This document shows positions 21,443-32,643 of a stretch of 64,000 nt of DNA, piece by piece (the stretch's first letter is position 1; each line of letters opens with the position of its first letter). The translations under genes were made by a program, and so were the position numbers. The notes beneath the pieces were generated by a model, which was given only the letters and a program-made list of their open reading frames with translations, did not search any database and had not been told where the DNA came from. Source of the stretch: Rhodoferax sp. (GTDB lineage: Bacteria; Pseudomonadota; Gammaproteobacteria; Burkholderiales; Burkholderiaceae_C); the NCBI RefSeq assembly GCF_028689295.1, contig NZ_JAQTWL010000012.1:33870-97869 (forward strand). The letters are read 5' to 3'.

Positions 21443-22579
21443 ATGGCACATCTTTTTTCAGCCCTGTCGTTGTGTCGCCTCTTGATGCCGGTGTTGGTCG
21501 CAGCGTTGTCGGCATGCGCCAGTGGGCCGGAGCAAATCAAACCGGCAGAATTGGGCGTAAACCCGTCGCTGCTTGGCGTGCGCACGGTCTGGACCAGCAA
21601 AGTTGCACCGGTCGATTTTCCCTTGCAGGTCAAGGTGAATGGCTCCACGGTGATGCTCGCTGGAGCAGACGGTGTGGTGCAATCACTCGACGCGCGCACC
21701 GGTGCGCAGCTGTGGCGCGTCGAGGTAGGCGCGACGATCTCCGCCGGTGTGGGCAGCGACGGCCGCTTTGCCGCCGTGGTCACGCGCAACAATGAACTGG
21801 TGGTGCTGGAGGCCGGCCAGGTGCTTTGGCGCGCGCGTTTGCCTGCTCAGGTCTTCACCGCCCCGCTGGTGGCCGGCGAGCGCGTCTTTGTGCTCGGGGC
21901 CGATCGCGGTGTGGCAGCCTTCGACGCCAGAACCGGGCGCAAGCTGTGGCAACAGCAGCGCCCCGGCGAAGCGCTGGTGTTGCGCCAGGCGGGCATCCTG
22001 ATGCCAATGGGCAATACCTTGGTGGCCGGACTGGCGGGTCATCTGGTCGACATGAACCCCCTTAACGGCAACGTGGTGTGGGATGCGGCACTGGCCTCGC
22101 CACGGGGCACCAATGACATTGAACGCCTGGTGGACCTGGTGGGCGGTGTCAGCCGTCAGGGCAACGAGGTTTGTGCGCGCGCCTTCCAGAGCGCCGTGGG
22201 TTGTGTCGATGCGCTGCGCGGTTCGGTCATCTGGAAGCGCCCGGCGGTTGGCACTGTGGGCTTGCAGGGTGACGATGTGCATGTGTACGGCGTCGAGGGT
22301 GATGGTACCTTGCTCGCCTGGCGCCGCACCGACGGCGAACCGGTCTGGACCTCGGAGCGGCTGCGTTACCGTACCCTGAGTACCCCGCTGGTTTTGGGGC
22401 GCTCGGTAGTGGTGGGCGATGCCACGGGACTGGTGCACTTTGTGTCGCGCGCTGATGGCACCCCCCTGACCCGCCTGTCAACCGATGGATCAGCCATTAC
22501 CGTCGCACCGGTGGCGGCCGCTGGCACGCTGGTCGTGGTGACGCGAAATGGCGGTGTTTACGGTTTCCAGCCTGAATAA
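21443..22579 (+). CDS. bamB: Outer membrane protein assembly factor BamB
   Basis: BamB is a lipoprotein of the BAM complex with an eight-bladed PQQ-like beta-propeller that supports barrel assembly. It has 378 residues. The lipobox is LSACAS after a short signal peptide. Propeller repeats show the recurring D-A-R-T-G-(A/R)-x-L-W pattern, for example SLDARTGAQLWRVEVG and AFDARTGRKLWQQQRPG. It is followed by der after 27 nt, an order conserved widely in proteobacteria. Confidence 0.94.
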   Translation: MAHLFSALSLCRLLMPVLVAALSACASGPEQIKPAELGVNPSLLGVRTVWTSKVAPVDFPLQVKVNGSTVMLAGADGVVQSLDARTGAQLWRVEVGATISAGVGSDGRFAAVVTRNNELVVLEAGQVLWRARLPAQVFTAPLVAGERVFVLGADRGVAAFDARTGRKLWQQQRPGEALVLRQAGILMPMGNTLVAGLAGHLVDMNPLNGNVVWDAALASPRGTNDIERLVDLVGGVSRQGNEVCARAFQSAVGCVDALRGSVIWKRPAVGTVGLQGDDVHVYGVEGDGTLLAWRRTDGEPVWTSERLRYRTLSTPLVLGRSVVVGDATGLVHFVSRADGTPLTRLSTDGSAITVAPVAAAGTLVVVTRNGGVYGFQPE

Positions 22580-22606
22580 CACGCACGCTTTCACGGATAT
22601 CACGGC

Positions 22607-23944
22607 ATGAAACCTGTATTGGCATTGGTCGGGCGACCCAACGTCGGCAAATCGACGTTGTTCAACCGTCTGACCAGATCGCGCGATGCCATCGTGGCAG
22701 ATTTTGCGGGTTTGACGCGCGATCGTCACTACGGAAATGGCAAACAGGGTAAACACGATTACATCGTGATTGACACCGGCGGTTTCGAGCCCGATGCCAG
22801 CGCCGGCATTTACAAGGAAATGGCCAAACAAACGCGCCAAGCCGTGGCCGAGGCCGATGTGGTGATTTTTCTGGTCGATGCCCGTGCTGGTGTTTCGGCC
22901 CAGGACCATGACATTGCCAACTACCTGCGGCGTCTGGGCAAACCCTGTTTGCTGGTCGCCAACAAGGCCGAAGGGCTGCTCGCAGGCAGCCAACTGGTCG
23001 AGTTCTATGAACTGGGGCTGGGTGAAGTGCATGCGGTATCGGCCGCCCATAACCAGGGCGTCCATACCCTGGTCGAGTTGGCCCTGCAAACGATACAGCC
23101 CGGTGAAGAAGAGGCTGAAGAAGCAGAACAACCCGGCGTCATCAAACTGGCGGTCGCCGGTCGGCCGAATGTCGGCAAATCCACCCTTATCAATGTCTGG
23201 CTGGGCGAAGAACGCCTGGTGGCATTTGACTTGCCCGGCACCACGCGCGATGCAATTTCGGTGCCGTTCGAGCGCAATGGGCAAAAGTTCGAACTGATCG
23301 ACACGGCGGGTTTGCGCCGCCGCGGCAAGGTGTTCGAGGCCATCGAAAAGTTTTCGGTGGTCAAGACCCTGCAAGCCATCGAGTCCGCCCATGTCGTATT
23401 GTTGCTGATCGATGCCACGCAGGGCGTCACCGATCAGGACGCCCACATTGCCGGTTACATTCTGGAAAATGGTCGCGCCGTGGTGCTGGCCGTCAACAAA
23501 TGGGACGCGGTGGACGAGTACCAGCGCGAATTGGTCAAGCGCTCCATCGAGACCCGCCTGCCTTTCCTGAAGTTTGCCAATCTGCACTTCATCTCGGCGC
23601 AAAAACGTCAGGGACTTGGGCCATTGTGGATTTCCATTGCGCAGGCTTACAAGGCGGCCAATTGCAAAATGTCAACGCCGGTGCTGACGCGGCTGTTGCT
23701 TGAAGCGGTGCAATTCCAGAGTCCCAAACGTGCCGGCATGTTCCGGCCCAAATTGCGTTATGCCCACCAGGGCGGTATGAATCCGCCGGTCATCATCATC
23801 CACGGCAATTCCCTGGAGCATGTGACAGACGCTTACAAGCGTTTTCTGGAAGGGCGTTTCCGCCAAGCCTTCGATCTGGTGGGTACGCCCTTGCGCATCG
23901 AGTTGAAGACGTCGAGCAATCCTTTCGCCGACAAAACAGCGTGA
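22607..23944 (+). CDS. der: Ribosome biogenesis GTPase Der (EngA)
   Basis: Der is an essential GTPase with two tandem G domains that acts in 50S subunit assembly. It has 445 residues. P-loops with the same GRPNVGKST sequence lie at about 8-16 and 185-193. Each domain has its G3 (DTGGF; DTAGL) and G4 (NKAE; NKWD) motifs. A C-terminal KH-like domain has the motif [11 protein letters not shown]. It is the last gene of the hisS-yfgM-bamB-der run, and hfq follows after about 118 nt. Confidence 0.96.
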   Translation: MKPVLALVGRPNVGKSTLFNRLTRSRDAIVADFAGLTRDRHYGNGKQGKHDYIVIDTGGFEPDASAGIYKEMAKQTRQAVAEADVVIFLVDARAGVSAQDHDIANYLRRLGKPCLLVANKAEGLLAGSQLVEFYELGLGEVHAVSAAHNQGVHTLVELALQTIQPGEEEAEEAEQPGVIKLAVAGRPNVGKSTLINVWLGEERLVAFDLPGTTRDAISVPFERNGQKFELIDTAGLRRRGKVFEAIEKFSVVKTLQAIESAHVVLLLIDATQGVTDQDAHIAGYILENGRAVVLAVNKWDAVDEYQRELVKRSIETRLPFLKFANLHFISAQKRQGLGPLWISIAQAYKAANCKMSTPVLTRLLLEAVQFQSPKRAGMFRPKLRYAHQGGMNPPVIIIHGNSLEHVTDAYKRFLEGRFRQAFDLVGTPLRIELKTSSNPFADKTA

Positions 23945-24062
23945 ACCGCGCCGGTCGCCGCTGCCAGTCCATTTCTTGAGGATTTAGGCGGCAGCTGCCA
24001 GGATTGCGGATGTCACTGTGGTATCGTCACTGCTTCTTAAATTTCCGAACACGGAGAATATC

Positions 24063-24311
24063 GTGAATAACAAAGGCCAACTCTTGCAAGATCCATTTCT
24101 GAACACGTTGCGTCGGGAGCATGTGCCCGTGTCAATTTATTTGGTCAATGGCATCAAACTTCAAGGTCAGATCGAGTCGTTCGATCAGTACGTGGTGCTC
24201 TTGCGCAACACCGTGACCCAAATGGTTTACAAACACGCGATTTCGACCATTGTGCCCGGTCGGGCCGTCAATTTCTCAGTCGCTGAGGGTGAACAACCTG
24301 CAGCAGCCTGA
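24063..24311 (+). CDS. hfq: RNA chaperone Hfq
   Basis: Hfq is a hexameric Sm-like protein that pairs small RNAs with mRNAs. It has 82 residues. Sm1 is [20 protein letters not shown] and Sm2 contains the diagnostic YKHAIST. The start is a GTG at 24063 with GGAG 8 nt upstream, giving the usual beginning (M)[13 protein letters not shown]; the frame extends a little further upstream without similarity. Its end overlaps the probable start of hflX. The order der-hfq-hflX-hflK-hflC is conserved in Burkholderiales. Confidence 0.96.
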   Translation: MNNKGQLLQDPFLNTLRREHVPVSIYLVNGIKLQGQIESFDQYVVLLRNTVTQMVYKHAISTIVPGRAVNFSVAEGEQPAAA

Positions 24312-25494
24312 ACGCCCCATCGCTCCCGCCTTGCTGGTGGGGGTCGATTTGGGTCTTCCCTTTTTTGATGCGCAACTCGAAGAGCTGGGGCTGCTGGCCC
24401 AGACGGCCGGGCTGACGCCTGTTGCGCGGCTGACCTGCAAGCGCAAGGCGCCAGATGCGGCCCTCTTCATCGGCAGTGGCAAGGCCGATGAGATCAAGGA
24501 GCTAGCCACCCAACTGGGTGTGCAGGAAATTCTTTTCGACCAAAGCCTGAGTCCGGCGCAGCAGCGCAACCTGGAGCGTCATCTCGAACTGCCGGTCAAC
24601 GACCGCACGCTGTTGATCCTGCAAATTTTTGCCCAGCGCGCGCGCAGCCACGAAGGCAAGCTGCAGGTCGAGCTGGCCCGCTTGCAGTACCTGAGCACCC
24701 GCTTGGTGCGGCGCTGGTCGCACCTGGAACGGCAAAGCGGCGGTATCGGCATGCGCGGCGGTCCGGGTGAATCGCAGATCGAACTCGACCGGCGCATGAT
24801 CAGCGACAACATCAAGCGCATCAAGGAGCGGCTGGTCAAGGTCAAGCGACAGCGGACCACCCAGCGCCGCCAGCGCTCGCGGCGCGATGCCTTCAACATC
24901 TCTCTGGTAGGCTACACCAACGCTGGCAAGTCCACGCTCTTCAACGCCCTGGTCAAGGCGCGCGTCTATGCGGCGGACCAATTGTTCGCCACGCTCGATA
25001 CCACCACCCGGCAGTTGTACCTGGGCGAATTGGGGCGCGTAGTGTCCTTGTCGGACACGGTCGGTTTCATCCGCGACTTGCCGCACGGCCTGGTCAATGC
25101 GTTTCAAGCCACCTTGCAGGAAGCCGTTGATGCCGACCTGTTGCTGCATGTTGTTGATTTTTCCAGCTCGAACCATGTCGAGCAAATCGCCGAGGTGCAA
25201 CGCGTGTTGTCTGAAATCGGCGCCGCCGACATTCCGCAGTTGCTGATTTTCAACAAACTCGATCAAATCGATCCTGCCCTGCGACCCACTGCGCTACAGG
25301 ACATTTACGATCTGGCCGGGGTGGCCACGCCGCGCGTGTTTTTGAGCGCGCAGACTGGCGATGGTTTGCCCCTGCTGCGTCAGCTGCTGGTGGAGAAAAT
25401 TCAGGGCTCTTCAGCGGAGCCTTCGTCGCCAGATTTCCATGCAAGTCATGAGGCTGGCACCAGTTTCGGCACAATGGCGGCAAAACAAATATGA
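24289..25494 (+). CDS. hflX: Ribosome-associated GTPase HflX
   Basis: HflX is a GTPase that splits or rescues stalled ribosomes, especially after heat stress. With the GTG at 24289 it has 401 residues. The N-terminal domain carries [10 protein letters not shown]; a helical linker with [20 protein letters not shown] follows. The G domain begins at about 208 (GYTNAGKST), with [11 protein letters not shown] as G3 and NKLDQID as G4. The start is inferred: the GTG overlaps the hfq end by 23 nt and gives a family-like N-terminus. The stop overlaps hflK. Confidence 0.93.
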   Translation: MNNLQQPERPIAPALLVGVDLGLPFFDAQLEELGLLAQTAGLTPVARLTCKRKAPDAALFIGSGKADEIKELATQLGVQEILFDQSLSPAQQRNLERHLELPVNDRTLLILQIFAQRARSHEGKLQVELARLQYLSTRLVRRWSHLERQSGGIGMRGGPGESQIELDRRMISDNIKRIKERLVKVKRQRTTQRRQRSRRDAFNISLVGYTNAGKSTLFNALVKARVYAADQLFATLDTTTRQLYLGELGRVVSLSDTVGFIRDLPHGLVNAFQATLQEAVDADLLLHVVDFSSSNHVEQIAEVQRVLSEIGAADIPQLLIFNKLDQIDPALRPTALQDIYDLAGVATPRVFLSAQTGDGLPLLRQLLVEKIQGSSAEPSSPDFHASHEAGTSFGTMAAKQI

Positions 25495-26903
25495 GTGATT
25501 CGATGAAACTTCAACGACCTACTTTCGGCCTGGCCTTGTTGCCATCCCGGCTGCGTGGCATGTTCAACCTGAATGACCCGCGCTGGGGACGCTCAGACGA
25601 CAAGCCCGGCACGCCTGATCCGCAGGGTTCTGAACCACCCCCCGAGCAAGCTCCCGAGGGAACACCTCCGCCCAATCCGCCGGAACGCGGCCCCAGGCGG
25701 GGAGCCAACCAGGGTCCGCCTGATTTGGATGAGTTGTGGCGTGACTTCAACCGCAAACTGGGTGGCCTGTTCGGTAACGTCAAAGGCGGTGGCCGCGGTG
25801 CCACGCCCATCCGTGGCGGTGGCGGCGGTTCGGGTGGTGGCGGTGGTTTTCAGCCCGACATGAAAAGTGCCGGTATCGGCATGGGACTGGTGGCCGCCGT
25901 CGCGGTTTTGATCTGGCTCGGCACAGGCTTTTTCATTGTGCAGGAAGGTCAGCAGGCTGTGATCACCCAGTTTGGCAAGTACCACTCCACCGTGGGGGCC
26001 GGTTTCAATTGGCGCCTGCCTTACCCGGTGCAGCGCCATGAGTTGATTTTTGTCACGCAAATCCGCTCCGTCGATGTCGGACGCGACGTCGTCATCAAGG
26101 CCACCGGTTTGCGCGAATCCGCCATGCTGACCGAGGATGAGAACATTGTCGAAATCAAGTTTGCGGTGCAGTACCGGCTCAATGATGCGCGCGCTTTCCT
26201 GTTCGAAAGCAAGAACCCGGCCGACGCCGTGGTGCAGGCTGCCGAGACGGCGGTGCGTGAGGTGGTCGGCAAGATGAAAATGGACAGTGCCCTGTCCGAA
26301 GAGCGTGACCAGATCGCCCCGCGGGTGAGGGCCATGATGCAGAAAATCCTCGATCGCTACAAGGTCGGCATTGAAGTGGTCGGCATCAATCTGCAGCAGG
26401 GCGGTGTGCGCCCGCCCGAGCAGGTGCAGGCTGCGTTCGACGATGTGCTCAAGGCCGGCCAGGAGCGCGAGCGCGCCAAGAACGAAGCCCAGGCCTACGC
26501 CAACGACGTCATTCCGCGTGCCGTGGGTGCGGCCTCACGCCTGAAGGAGGAAGCCGATGCCTATAAATCCCGCATCGTGGCGCAGGCGCAGGGCGATGCG
26601 CAGCGCTTCAAGTCGGTGCTGGCCGAGTACCAGAAGGCGCCACAGGTCACGCGTGACCGCATGTACATTGACGCCATGCAGCAGATTTACAGCAGCGTCA
26701 CCAAAATCATGATCGATTCCAGGCAGGGTTCGAACCTGCTCTATTTGCCGCTGGACAAGCTGATTCAGATGACCGGACAAGTGGCTGAAGATACCGCTGC
26801 CGTGCCGGTGACCGTATTGCCCAACCCCGCCAATGCCGCAGCCGCGATTCCGGACGCGCGCACCCGTGATGCGTCGCGTGACCGTACCCGTGAAACCCGA
26901 TAG
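25491..26903 (+). CDS. hflK: FtsH protease activity modulator HflK
   Basis: HflK is an SPFH-domain membrane protein that with HflC forms a large periplasmic complex controlling the FtsH protease. It has 470 residues. A proline- and glycine-rich cytoplasmic N-terminus (with a run of Gly at about 107-120) precedes one membrane segment at about 130-150 (GMGLVAAVAVLIWLGTGFFI). The SPFH domain follows, with the signature region AVQYRLNDARAFLF and a helical tail beginning AGQERERAKNEAQAYAND. It overlaps hflX by 4 nt and is 9 nt from hflC. Confidence 0.94.
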   Translation: MSDSMKLQRPTFGLALLPSRLRGMFNLNDPRWGRSDDKPGTPDPQGSEPPPEQAPEGTPPPNPPERGPRRGANQGPPDLDELWRDFNRKLGGLFGNVKGGGRGATPIRGGGGGSGGGGGFQPDMKSAGIGMGLVAAVAVLIWLGTGFFIVQEGQQAVITQFGKYHSTVGAGFNWRLPYPVQRHELIFVTQIRSVDVGRDVVIKATGLRESAMLTEDENIVEIKFAVQYRLNDARAFLFESKNPADAVVQAAETAVREVVGKMKMDSALSEERDQIAPRVRAMMQKILDRYKVGIEVVGINLQQGGVRPPEQVQAAFDDVLKAGQERERAKNEAQAYANDVIPRAVGAASRLKEEADAYKSRIVAQAQGDAQRFKSVLAEYQKAPQVTRDRMYIDAMQQIYSSVTKIMIDSRQGSNLLYLPLDKLIQMTGQVAEDTAAVPVTVLPNPANAAAAIPDARTRDASRDRTRETR

Positions 26904-26912
26904 GAGCCACGC

Positions 26913-27809
26913 ATGAATCGCATTGGATTTATTTTTTCAAGTATCCTTTTTGCTCTGGCTATTCTTAGCTCGATGCTCTTTGTGGTGGATCAGCGCCAGT
27001 TTGGCGTGGTGCTGGCCCTGGGCCAGATCAAGGAAGTGATCACCGAGCCGGGTCTCAACTTCAAATTGCCGCCGCCCTTTCAAAACGTGTCCTACATCGA
27101 CAAGCGTCTGCTCACGCTCGACAGCACCGACAACGAACCGGTGCTGACCGCTGAAAAGCAGCGGGTCGTCATCGACTGGTACGTGCGCTGGCGCATTTCC
27201 GAGCCAACCGAATACATTCGCAACGTCGGCACCACCGAGGCGGCCGGCGCCAGTCAGCTCAACCGGGTGGTGCGCAATGCCTTCCAGGAGGAAGTCAACA
27301 AGCGCACCGTCAAGGAACTGCTCTCGGCCAAGCGCGAAGAGGTCATGGAAGACGTCAAAAAAGAGGTCTTGAGCCAAGTGCGCGGCGCCAAGCCGTGGGG
27401 CGTCGATGTGATCGACGTGCGCATCACCCGGGTCGATTACGTGGATGCCATCACCGAGTCGGTTTACCGCCGCATGGAAGCCGAACGCAAGCGCGTCGCC
27501 AACGAACTGCGCTCGACCGGTTTTGCCGAAGGCGAAAAGATCCGCGCCGATGCCGACCGGCAGCGTGAAATCACGGTGGCAAATGCCTACCGCGATGCGC
27601 AGAAATTCAAGGGCGAGGGCGATGCCGAAGCGGCCCGTCTGTATGCCGAGGCTTTTGGCCGCGACCCCCAGTTTGCCCAGTTCTACCGCAGCCTGGACGC
27701 CTACAAATCGACATTTTCCAAAAAGAGCGACGTGATGGTGCTCGACCCCTCCAGCTCAGATTTTTTCAAGTCCATGCGCGGTGGCCTGGTCGCCAGTCCG
27801 AAAAAATAA
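26913..27809 (+). CDS. hflC: Protease modulator HflC
   Basis: HflC is the partner of HflK in the membrane complex that modulates FtsH. It has 298 residues. The N-terminal membrane anchor is at about 4-24 (IGFIFSSILFALAILSSMLF). The SPFH domain contains DQRQFGVVLALGQIKEV and VIDWYVRWRISEP, and the helical region ends with AFGRDPQFAQFYRSLDAYK, a common HflC signature. It directly follows hflK with a good ribosome binding site (AGGAG). Confidence 0.95.
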   Translation: MNRIGFIFSSILFALAILSSMLFVVDQRQFGVVLALGQIKEVITEPGLNFKLPPPFQNVSYIDKRLLTLDSTDNEPVLTAEKQRVVIDWYVRWRISEPTEYIRNVGTTEAAGASQLNRVVRNAFQEEVNKRTVKELLSAKREEVMEDVKKEVLSQVRGAKPWGVDVIDVRITRVDYVDAITESVYRRMEAERKRVANELRSTGFAEGEKIRADADRQREITVANAYRDAQKFKGEGDAEAARLYAEAFGRDPQFAQFYRSLDAYKSTFSKKSDVMVLDPSSSDFFKSMRGGLVASPKK

Positions 27810-27820
27810 CAGGGGCTGGC

Positions 27821-28009
27821 TTGAACGGCACCACCTTTTGGCTGGCCATGGCACTGGTGCTGGTAATTGAAGGTTTCATGCCTTTCATGTCGCCCGGCAC
27901 CTGGCGCCAGACCTTCGTCCAGATTCTCAAACTCAGCGACGGCCAGTTGCGATTTTTTGGTTTATGCAGTCTGCTGCTCGGTGTGGCGCTGATTTGGTGG
28001 CTGACCTGA
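27821..28009 (+). CDS. DUF2065 family small membrane protein (YjeT-like)
   Basis: This is a 62-residue protein with two predicted membrane helices at about 7-22 and 42-61 and a conserved central segment, FMPFMSPGTWRQ. It matches the YjeT/DUF2065 family of unknown function, which commonly sits next to hflC. The start is TTG at 27821, 11 nt after the hflC stop, with AGGGGC as a possible ribosome binding site. Confidence 0.8.
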   Translation: MNGTTFWLAMALVLVIEGFMPFMSPGTWRQTFVQILKLSDGQLRFFGLCSLLLGVALIWWLT

Positions 28010-28067
28010 CTGATTGCCGAACTTTTGCCCGGTAAAATCACGGTTTTAATAGCCTGCGAAAAATCAC

Positions 28068-29219
28068 ATGTCCGCCTGGGTTCTGCCGGATCACATTGCC
28101 GATGTCTTGCCTTCCGAGGCCCGCCACATCGAAGAACTTCGCCGCGACTTGCTCGACACTGCCCGCAGCTATGGTTACGAGCTGGTCATGCCGCCTCTGC
28201 TCGAACACCTCGAATCGCTGCTCACCGGCGCCGGCGAGGCCCTCGACCTGCAAACCTTCAAGCTGGTGGACCAGCTATCTGGCCGCATGATGGGTCTGCG
28301 CGCAGACTGCACGCCGCAAGTGGCGCGCATCGACGCCCATTTGCTCAACCGCGCGGGCGTCACCCGTCTGTGCTACTGTGGACCGGTGCTGCATACCCGC
28401 TCGGGCTCGCCCCATGCCACGCGTGAACCGCTGCAACTGGGCGCTGAAATCTACGGCCACGCCGGGCTGGAAGCCGACATCGAGATCCTTTCGCTGGCTT
28501 TCGACTGCCTCAAGGCAGCTCAGGTGCAGTCCCCCAGCATCGATCTGGCCGATGCCAGGCTGGTCAAAGCCCTGCTCGCCGATGTGCCGCTAAGCGCCCC
28601 CCGGCTGGCTGCCTTGCACGCGGCGCTGGCGGCCAAGGACAGTGCCGAACTGAAGGGCCTGGCCCGTGATTTGCCAGACCAGGTGCGCCAGGGCTTGCTG
28701 GCCCTGGTGCAACTGTATGGCGATGAAGGCGTGCTGGCCGAGGCCGAAAAGGCCTTGCCGTCCCTGCCTGCCGTGCGTGAGGCGCTGCAGGGCCTGAAAC
28801 AATTGGCGCAGCACCTGCCGGCTGCCAGCGTCACCTTCGATCTGGCAGATTTGCGTGGCTACGCGTACTACACCGGTGCCCGGTTTTCCATTTATGTGCC
28901 AGGTGCCAGCAGCGCCTTGGTGCGCGGGGGCCGTTACGATGAAGTGGGGGCCGTGTTTGGTCGTAACCGTCCCGCTGCTGGTTTCAGTCTGGACCTGAAA
29001 GTGCTGGTGGCGGTGGTGGCGCCGCGTGCCTTGCAGGCTGCCATTCGCGCCCCCTGGCGCGATGACGCCGGTCTGAATACGTCCATTGCCGCTTTGCGCG
29101 CAAGCGGCGAAATCGTGGTGTGCGTGCTGCCGGGTCATGAAAGTGAAGTAGATGAGTTCCATTGCGACCGCGAGCTCATCGAAGCCGCCGGGCAATGGGT
29201 TGTTCAAGCGATGAATTGA
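28068..29219 (+). CDS. hisZ: ATP phosphoribosyltransferase regulatory subunit HisZ
   Basis: HisZ is a catalytically inactive HisRS paralogue required by the short form of HisG in the first step of histidine synthesis. It has 383 residues. HisRS-like elements remain ([52 protein letters not shown]), but the anticodon-binding domain is absent, which separates it from hisS at 19.4 kb. It lies directly upstream of purA, as in many betaproteobacteria. hisG is elsewhere. Confidence 0.92.
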   Translation: MSAWVLPDHIADVLPSEARHIEELRRDLLDTARSYGYELVMPPLLEHLESLLTGAGEALDLQTFKLVDQLSGRMMGLRADCTPQVARIDAHLLNRAGVTRLCYCGPVLHTRSGSPHATREPLQLGAEIYGHAGLEADIEILSLAFDCLKAAQVQSPSIDLADARLVKALLADVPLSAPRLAALHAALAAKDSAELKGLARDLPDQVRQGLLALVQLYGDEGVLAEAEKALPSLPAVREALQGLKQLAQHLPAASVTFDLADLRGYAYYTGARFSIYVPGASSALVRGGRYDEVGAVFGRNRPAAGFSLDLKVLVAVVAPRALQAAIRAPWRDDAGLNTSIAALRASGEIVVCVLPGHESEVDEFHCDRELIEAAGQWVVQAMN

Positions 29220-30617
<1,398 letters not shown>

Positions 30618-30672
30618 CCCTTTTCCGAATTCCGTTCGATCTGCATCAACAACGATTATTTGAGGGGCAACC

Positions 30673-31197
30673 ATGTTGACCGAAGACGGCAAGCACCTGT
30701 ATGTGAGCTACGACGAATACCATGGCCTGATCGAAAAACTGGCCATCAAGATATTTCAGTCGGGCTGGGAATTCGACACCATCTTGTGCCTGGCACGCGG
30801 TGGCATGCGCCCCGGTGACATCTTGTCGCGGGTGTTTGACAAACCGCTGGCCATCATGTCCACCAGTTCTTATCGGGCCGGGTCGGGCACCGAGCAGGGC
30901 AACCTCGACATTGCGCACTACATCACCACTCCCAAGGGCGAGATCGCCGGACGGGTGTTGCTGGTTGATGACCTGGCAGACTCGGGTCTCACACTGCATG
31001 CTGTGATGCACCAGCTCAAAAACAATTACAAACCCATCACCGAGCTGCGCAGCGCCGTCATCTGGACCAAGTCTCTGTCCAAGTTCACACCCGATTATTC
31101 GGTTGAATTCCTGCCGACCAACCCCTGGATTCACCAGCCGTTCGAGGGCTACGACAGCTTGCGCCCGGAGCAACTGATCAAAAAGTGGAGCGTTTGA
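30673..31197 (+). CDS. Phosphoribosyltransferase (purine or xanthine type)
   Basis: This is a 174-residue type I phosphoribosyltransferase. The PRPP-binding signature is VLLVDDLADSGLTL, preceded by the LARGGMRPGDILSR loop that binds pyrophosphate. The size and location next to purA suggest hypoxanthine/xanthine/guanine salvage, but the base specificity cannot be read from the sequence. AGGGGC provides the ribosome binding site. It is probably co-transcribed with the following PLP enzyme (18-nt gap). Confidence 0.8.
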   Translation: MLTEDGKHLYVSYDEYHGLIEKLAIKIFQSGWEFDTILCLARGGMRPGDILSRVFDKPLAIMSTSSYRAGSGTEQGNLDIAHYITTPKGEIAGRVLLVDDLADSGLTLHAVMHQLKNNYKPITELRSAVIWTKSLSKFTPDYSVEFLPTNPWIHQPFEGYDSLRPEQLIKKWSV

Positions 31198-31215
31198 CGC
31201 GCATTTGTTGTTGCC

Positions 31216-32415
31216 ATGGCTGACCTCACCACCACCCTGATCCATCACCCCTACCAGCCCCCGCCCGGGTTTGCCGCGCCGCAGCCTGGCGTGTTCAAGG
31301 CCTCCACGGTGTTTTTTCCCAATGTCGCCGCCATGCGCGAGTTCGACTGGAAAGACAAGTCTGCCTACACGTATGGGTTGCACGGCACGCCCACCACCTA
31401 CACCCTCGAAGAACGTCTTTGCACGCTCGAAGGCGGCGCCCAATGCCTGCTGGTGCCCAGCGGTCTGGCGGCCATCGCCACGGTGGCGCTGGCGTTGCTC
31501 AGGAGCGGCGACGAGGTGCTCATTCCCGACAACGCCTACGGCCCGTCCAAAGCCCTGGCCGAGGGCGAGTTGACGCATTGGGGCATCACGCACCGCTATT
31601 TCGACCCGATGGACCCGGCCGATCTGGCCGCCAAAATTTCGTCTCGAACCAAATTGGTCTGGCTGGAGGCGGCGGGCTCGGTCACGCTGGAGTTTCCTGA
31701 CCTGCGCGCACAGGTCGGCATTTGCAAGGCGGCAGAGGTACTCTGCGCCCTCGACAACACCTGGGGCGCCGGGCTGGCGTTCAAACCCTTCGACCTCGCA
31801 CCGGGTGCGCAGCATGCCTTGGCCGTCGATATCTCCATCCATGCCCTGACCAAGTACCCCAGCGGTGGCGGCGATGTGCTGATGGGCAGTGTCATCACCC
31901 AGGATGAGCGCCTGCACATGAAGCTCAAGCTGTGCCACATGCGTCTGGGGCTGGGCGTCGGCGCCAACGATGCCGAGAGTGTGCTGCGGGCCTTGCCCAG
32001 CCTGGCCCTGCGCTACCGCCAGCACGACGAAACCACCCGTACCCTGGCGCAGTGGTGCCTGCAATGCGAGGAGTTTGCCCAGGTGCTGCATCCGGCGCTG
32101 CCGCAGTCCCCCGGCCATGCGCACTGGCAGGCGCTGTGCGGCAATGCTCCTGGGGCGGCGGCAGGTTTGCTCAGCGTGATCTTCAAGCCCGCCTACAACC
32201 AGCAGCAGGTCGATGCTTTTTGCGATGCCCTGCAACTCTTCAAAATTGGCTACAGTTGGGGCGGTCCCATGAGCCTGGTCATGCCTTACCAACTTGAAAC
32301 GATGCGCTCAAGCTGGCCGGCGCATCTACAGCCGGGAATTCTGGTGCGTTTTTCCATCGGTCTGGAGTCGGCTGCTGACTTGCAGGCTGACCTGCTAAAA
32401 GCCCTGCGCGGCTAA
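31216..32415 (+). CDS. metC: Cystathionine beta-lyase-like PLP enzyme (Cys/Met metabolism family)
   Basis: This is a 399-residue fold-type I PLP enzyme of the trans-sulfuration family. The pyridoxal-binding lysine is in SIHALTKYPSGGGD. Also visible are YTYGLHGTPTTYTLEERLC, the cofactor phosphate-binding region VPSGLAAIATVALAL, and CALDNTWGAGLAFKP, in which the Asp binds the pyridine nitrogen. The TW after DN and the sequence around LTKYPSGG favour cystathionine beta-lyase (MetC), which forms homocysteine, over gamma-synthase or gamma-lyase. The exact reaction remains inferred. Confidence 0.82.
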   Translation: MADLTTTLIHHPYQPPPGFAAPQPGVFKASTVFFPNVAAMREFDWKDKSAYTYGLHGTPTTYTLEERLCTLEGGAQCLLVPSGLAAIATVALALLRSGDEVLIPDNAYGPSKALAEGELTHWGITHRYFDPMDPADLAAKISSRTKLVWLEAAGSVTLEFPDLRAQVGICKAAEVLCALDNTWGAGLAFKPFDLAPGAQHALAVDISIHALTKYPSGGGDVLMGSVITQDERLHMKLKLCHMRLGLGVGANDAESVLRALPSLALRYRQHDETTRTLAQWCLQCEEFAQVLHPALPQSPGHAHWQALCGNAPGAAAGLLSVIFKPAYNQQQVDAFCDALQLFKIGYSWGGPMSLVMPYQLETMRSSWPAHLQPGILVRFSIGLESAADLQADLLKALRG

Positions 32416-32443
32416 AATGAAACCATTAACTTGAAAGAACTAC

Positions 32444-32611
32444 TTGGCAACTCCTAATTACGGTTACGAAAAACGTCAGAAAGAACTGGCGAAAAAGAAG
32501 AAAAAAGAAGAAAAGCTCAAAGAGAAAGCGCAGCGCAAAGCGGGCGAGGGCGGTCCTGAAGAAGTCAAGGACGACGCGCCGGATCAACCTGCTGAAGACG
32601 CTGCTGCCTGA
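32444..32611 (+). CDS. Small lysine-rich conserved protein
   Basis: This 55-residue frame starts with TTG (GAAAG lies 8 nt upstream) and ends with TGA. The product begins (M)ATPNYGYEKRQKELA, followed by a strongly basic stretch with a run of five lysines, and ends acidic (EEVKDDAPDQPAEDAAA). The NYGYEKRQ(R/K)ELAKKKK pattern is one I recognise as recurring in short hypothetical proteins of Burkholderiales. It is predicted to be soluble and largely helical or disordered. Function is unknown; the charge pattern would fit RNA or ribosome binding. It is too short for usual length cut-offs. Confidence 0.65.
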   Translation: MATPNYGYEKRQKELAKKKKKEEKLKEKAQRKAGEGGPEEVKDDAPDQPAEDAAA

Positions 32612-32631
32612 ATCCCGTTCGGGCCGTCAGG
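32607..32631. terminator. Possible bidirectional hairpin between convergent genes
   Basis: CCTGA...TCAGG encloses CCCG-TT-CGGG, giving a nested hairpin between the small lysine-rich gene and the convergent mnmH. There is no T-run on either side, so termination is only a suggestion. Confidence 0.3.
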
Positions 32632-32643
32632 AACGCGCCCGTG

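Noticed and set aside
28068..29219. Second histidyl-tRNA synthetase
   Set aside because: The anticodon-binding domain is missing and the position before purA fits HisZ; the true hisS is at 19436.
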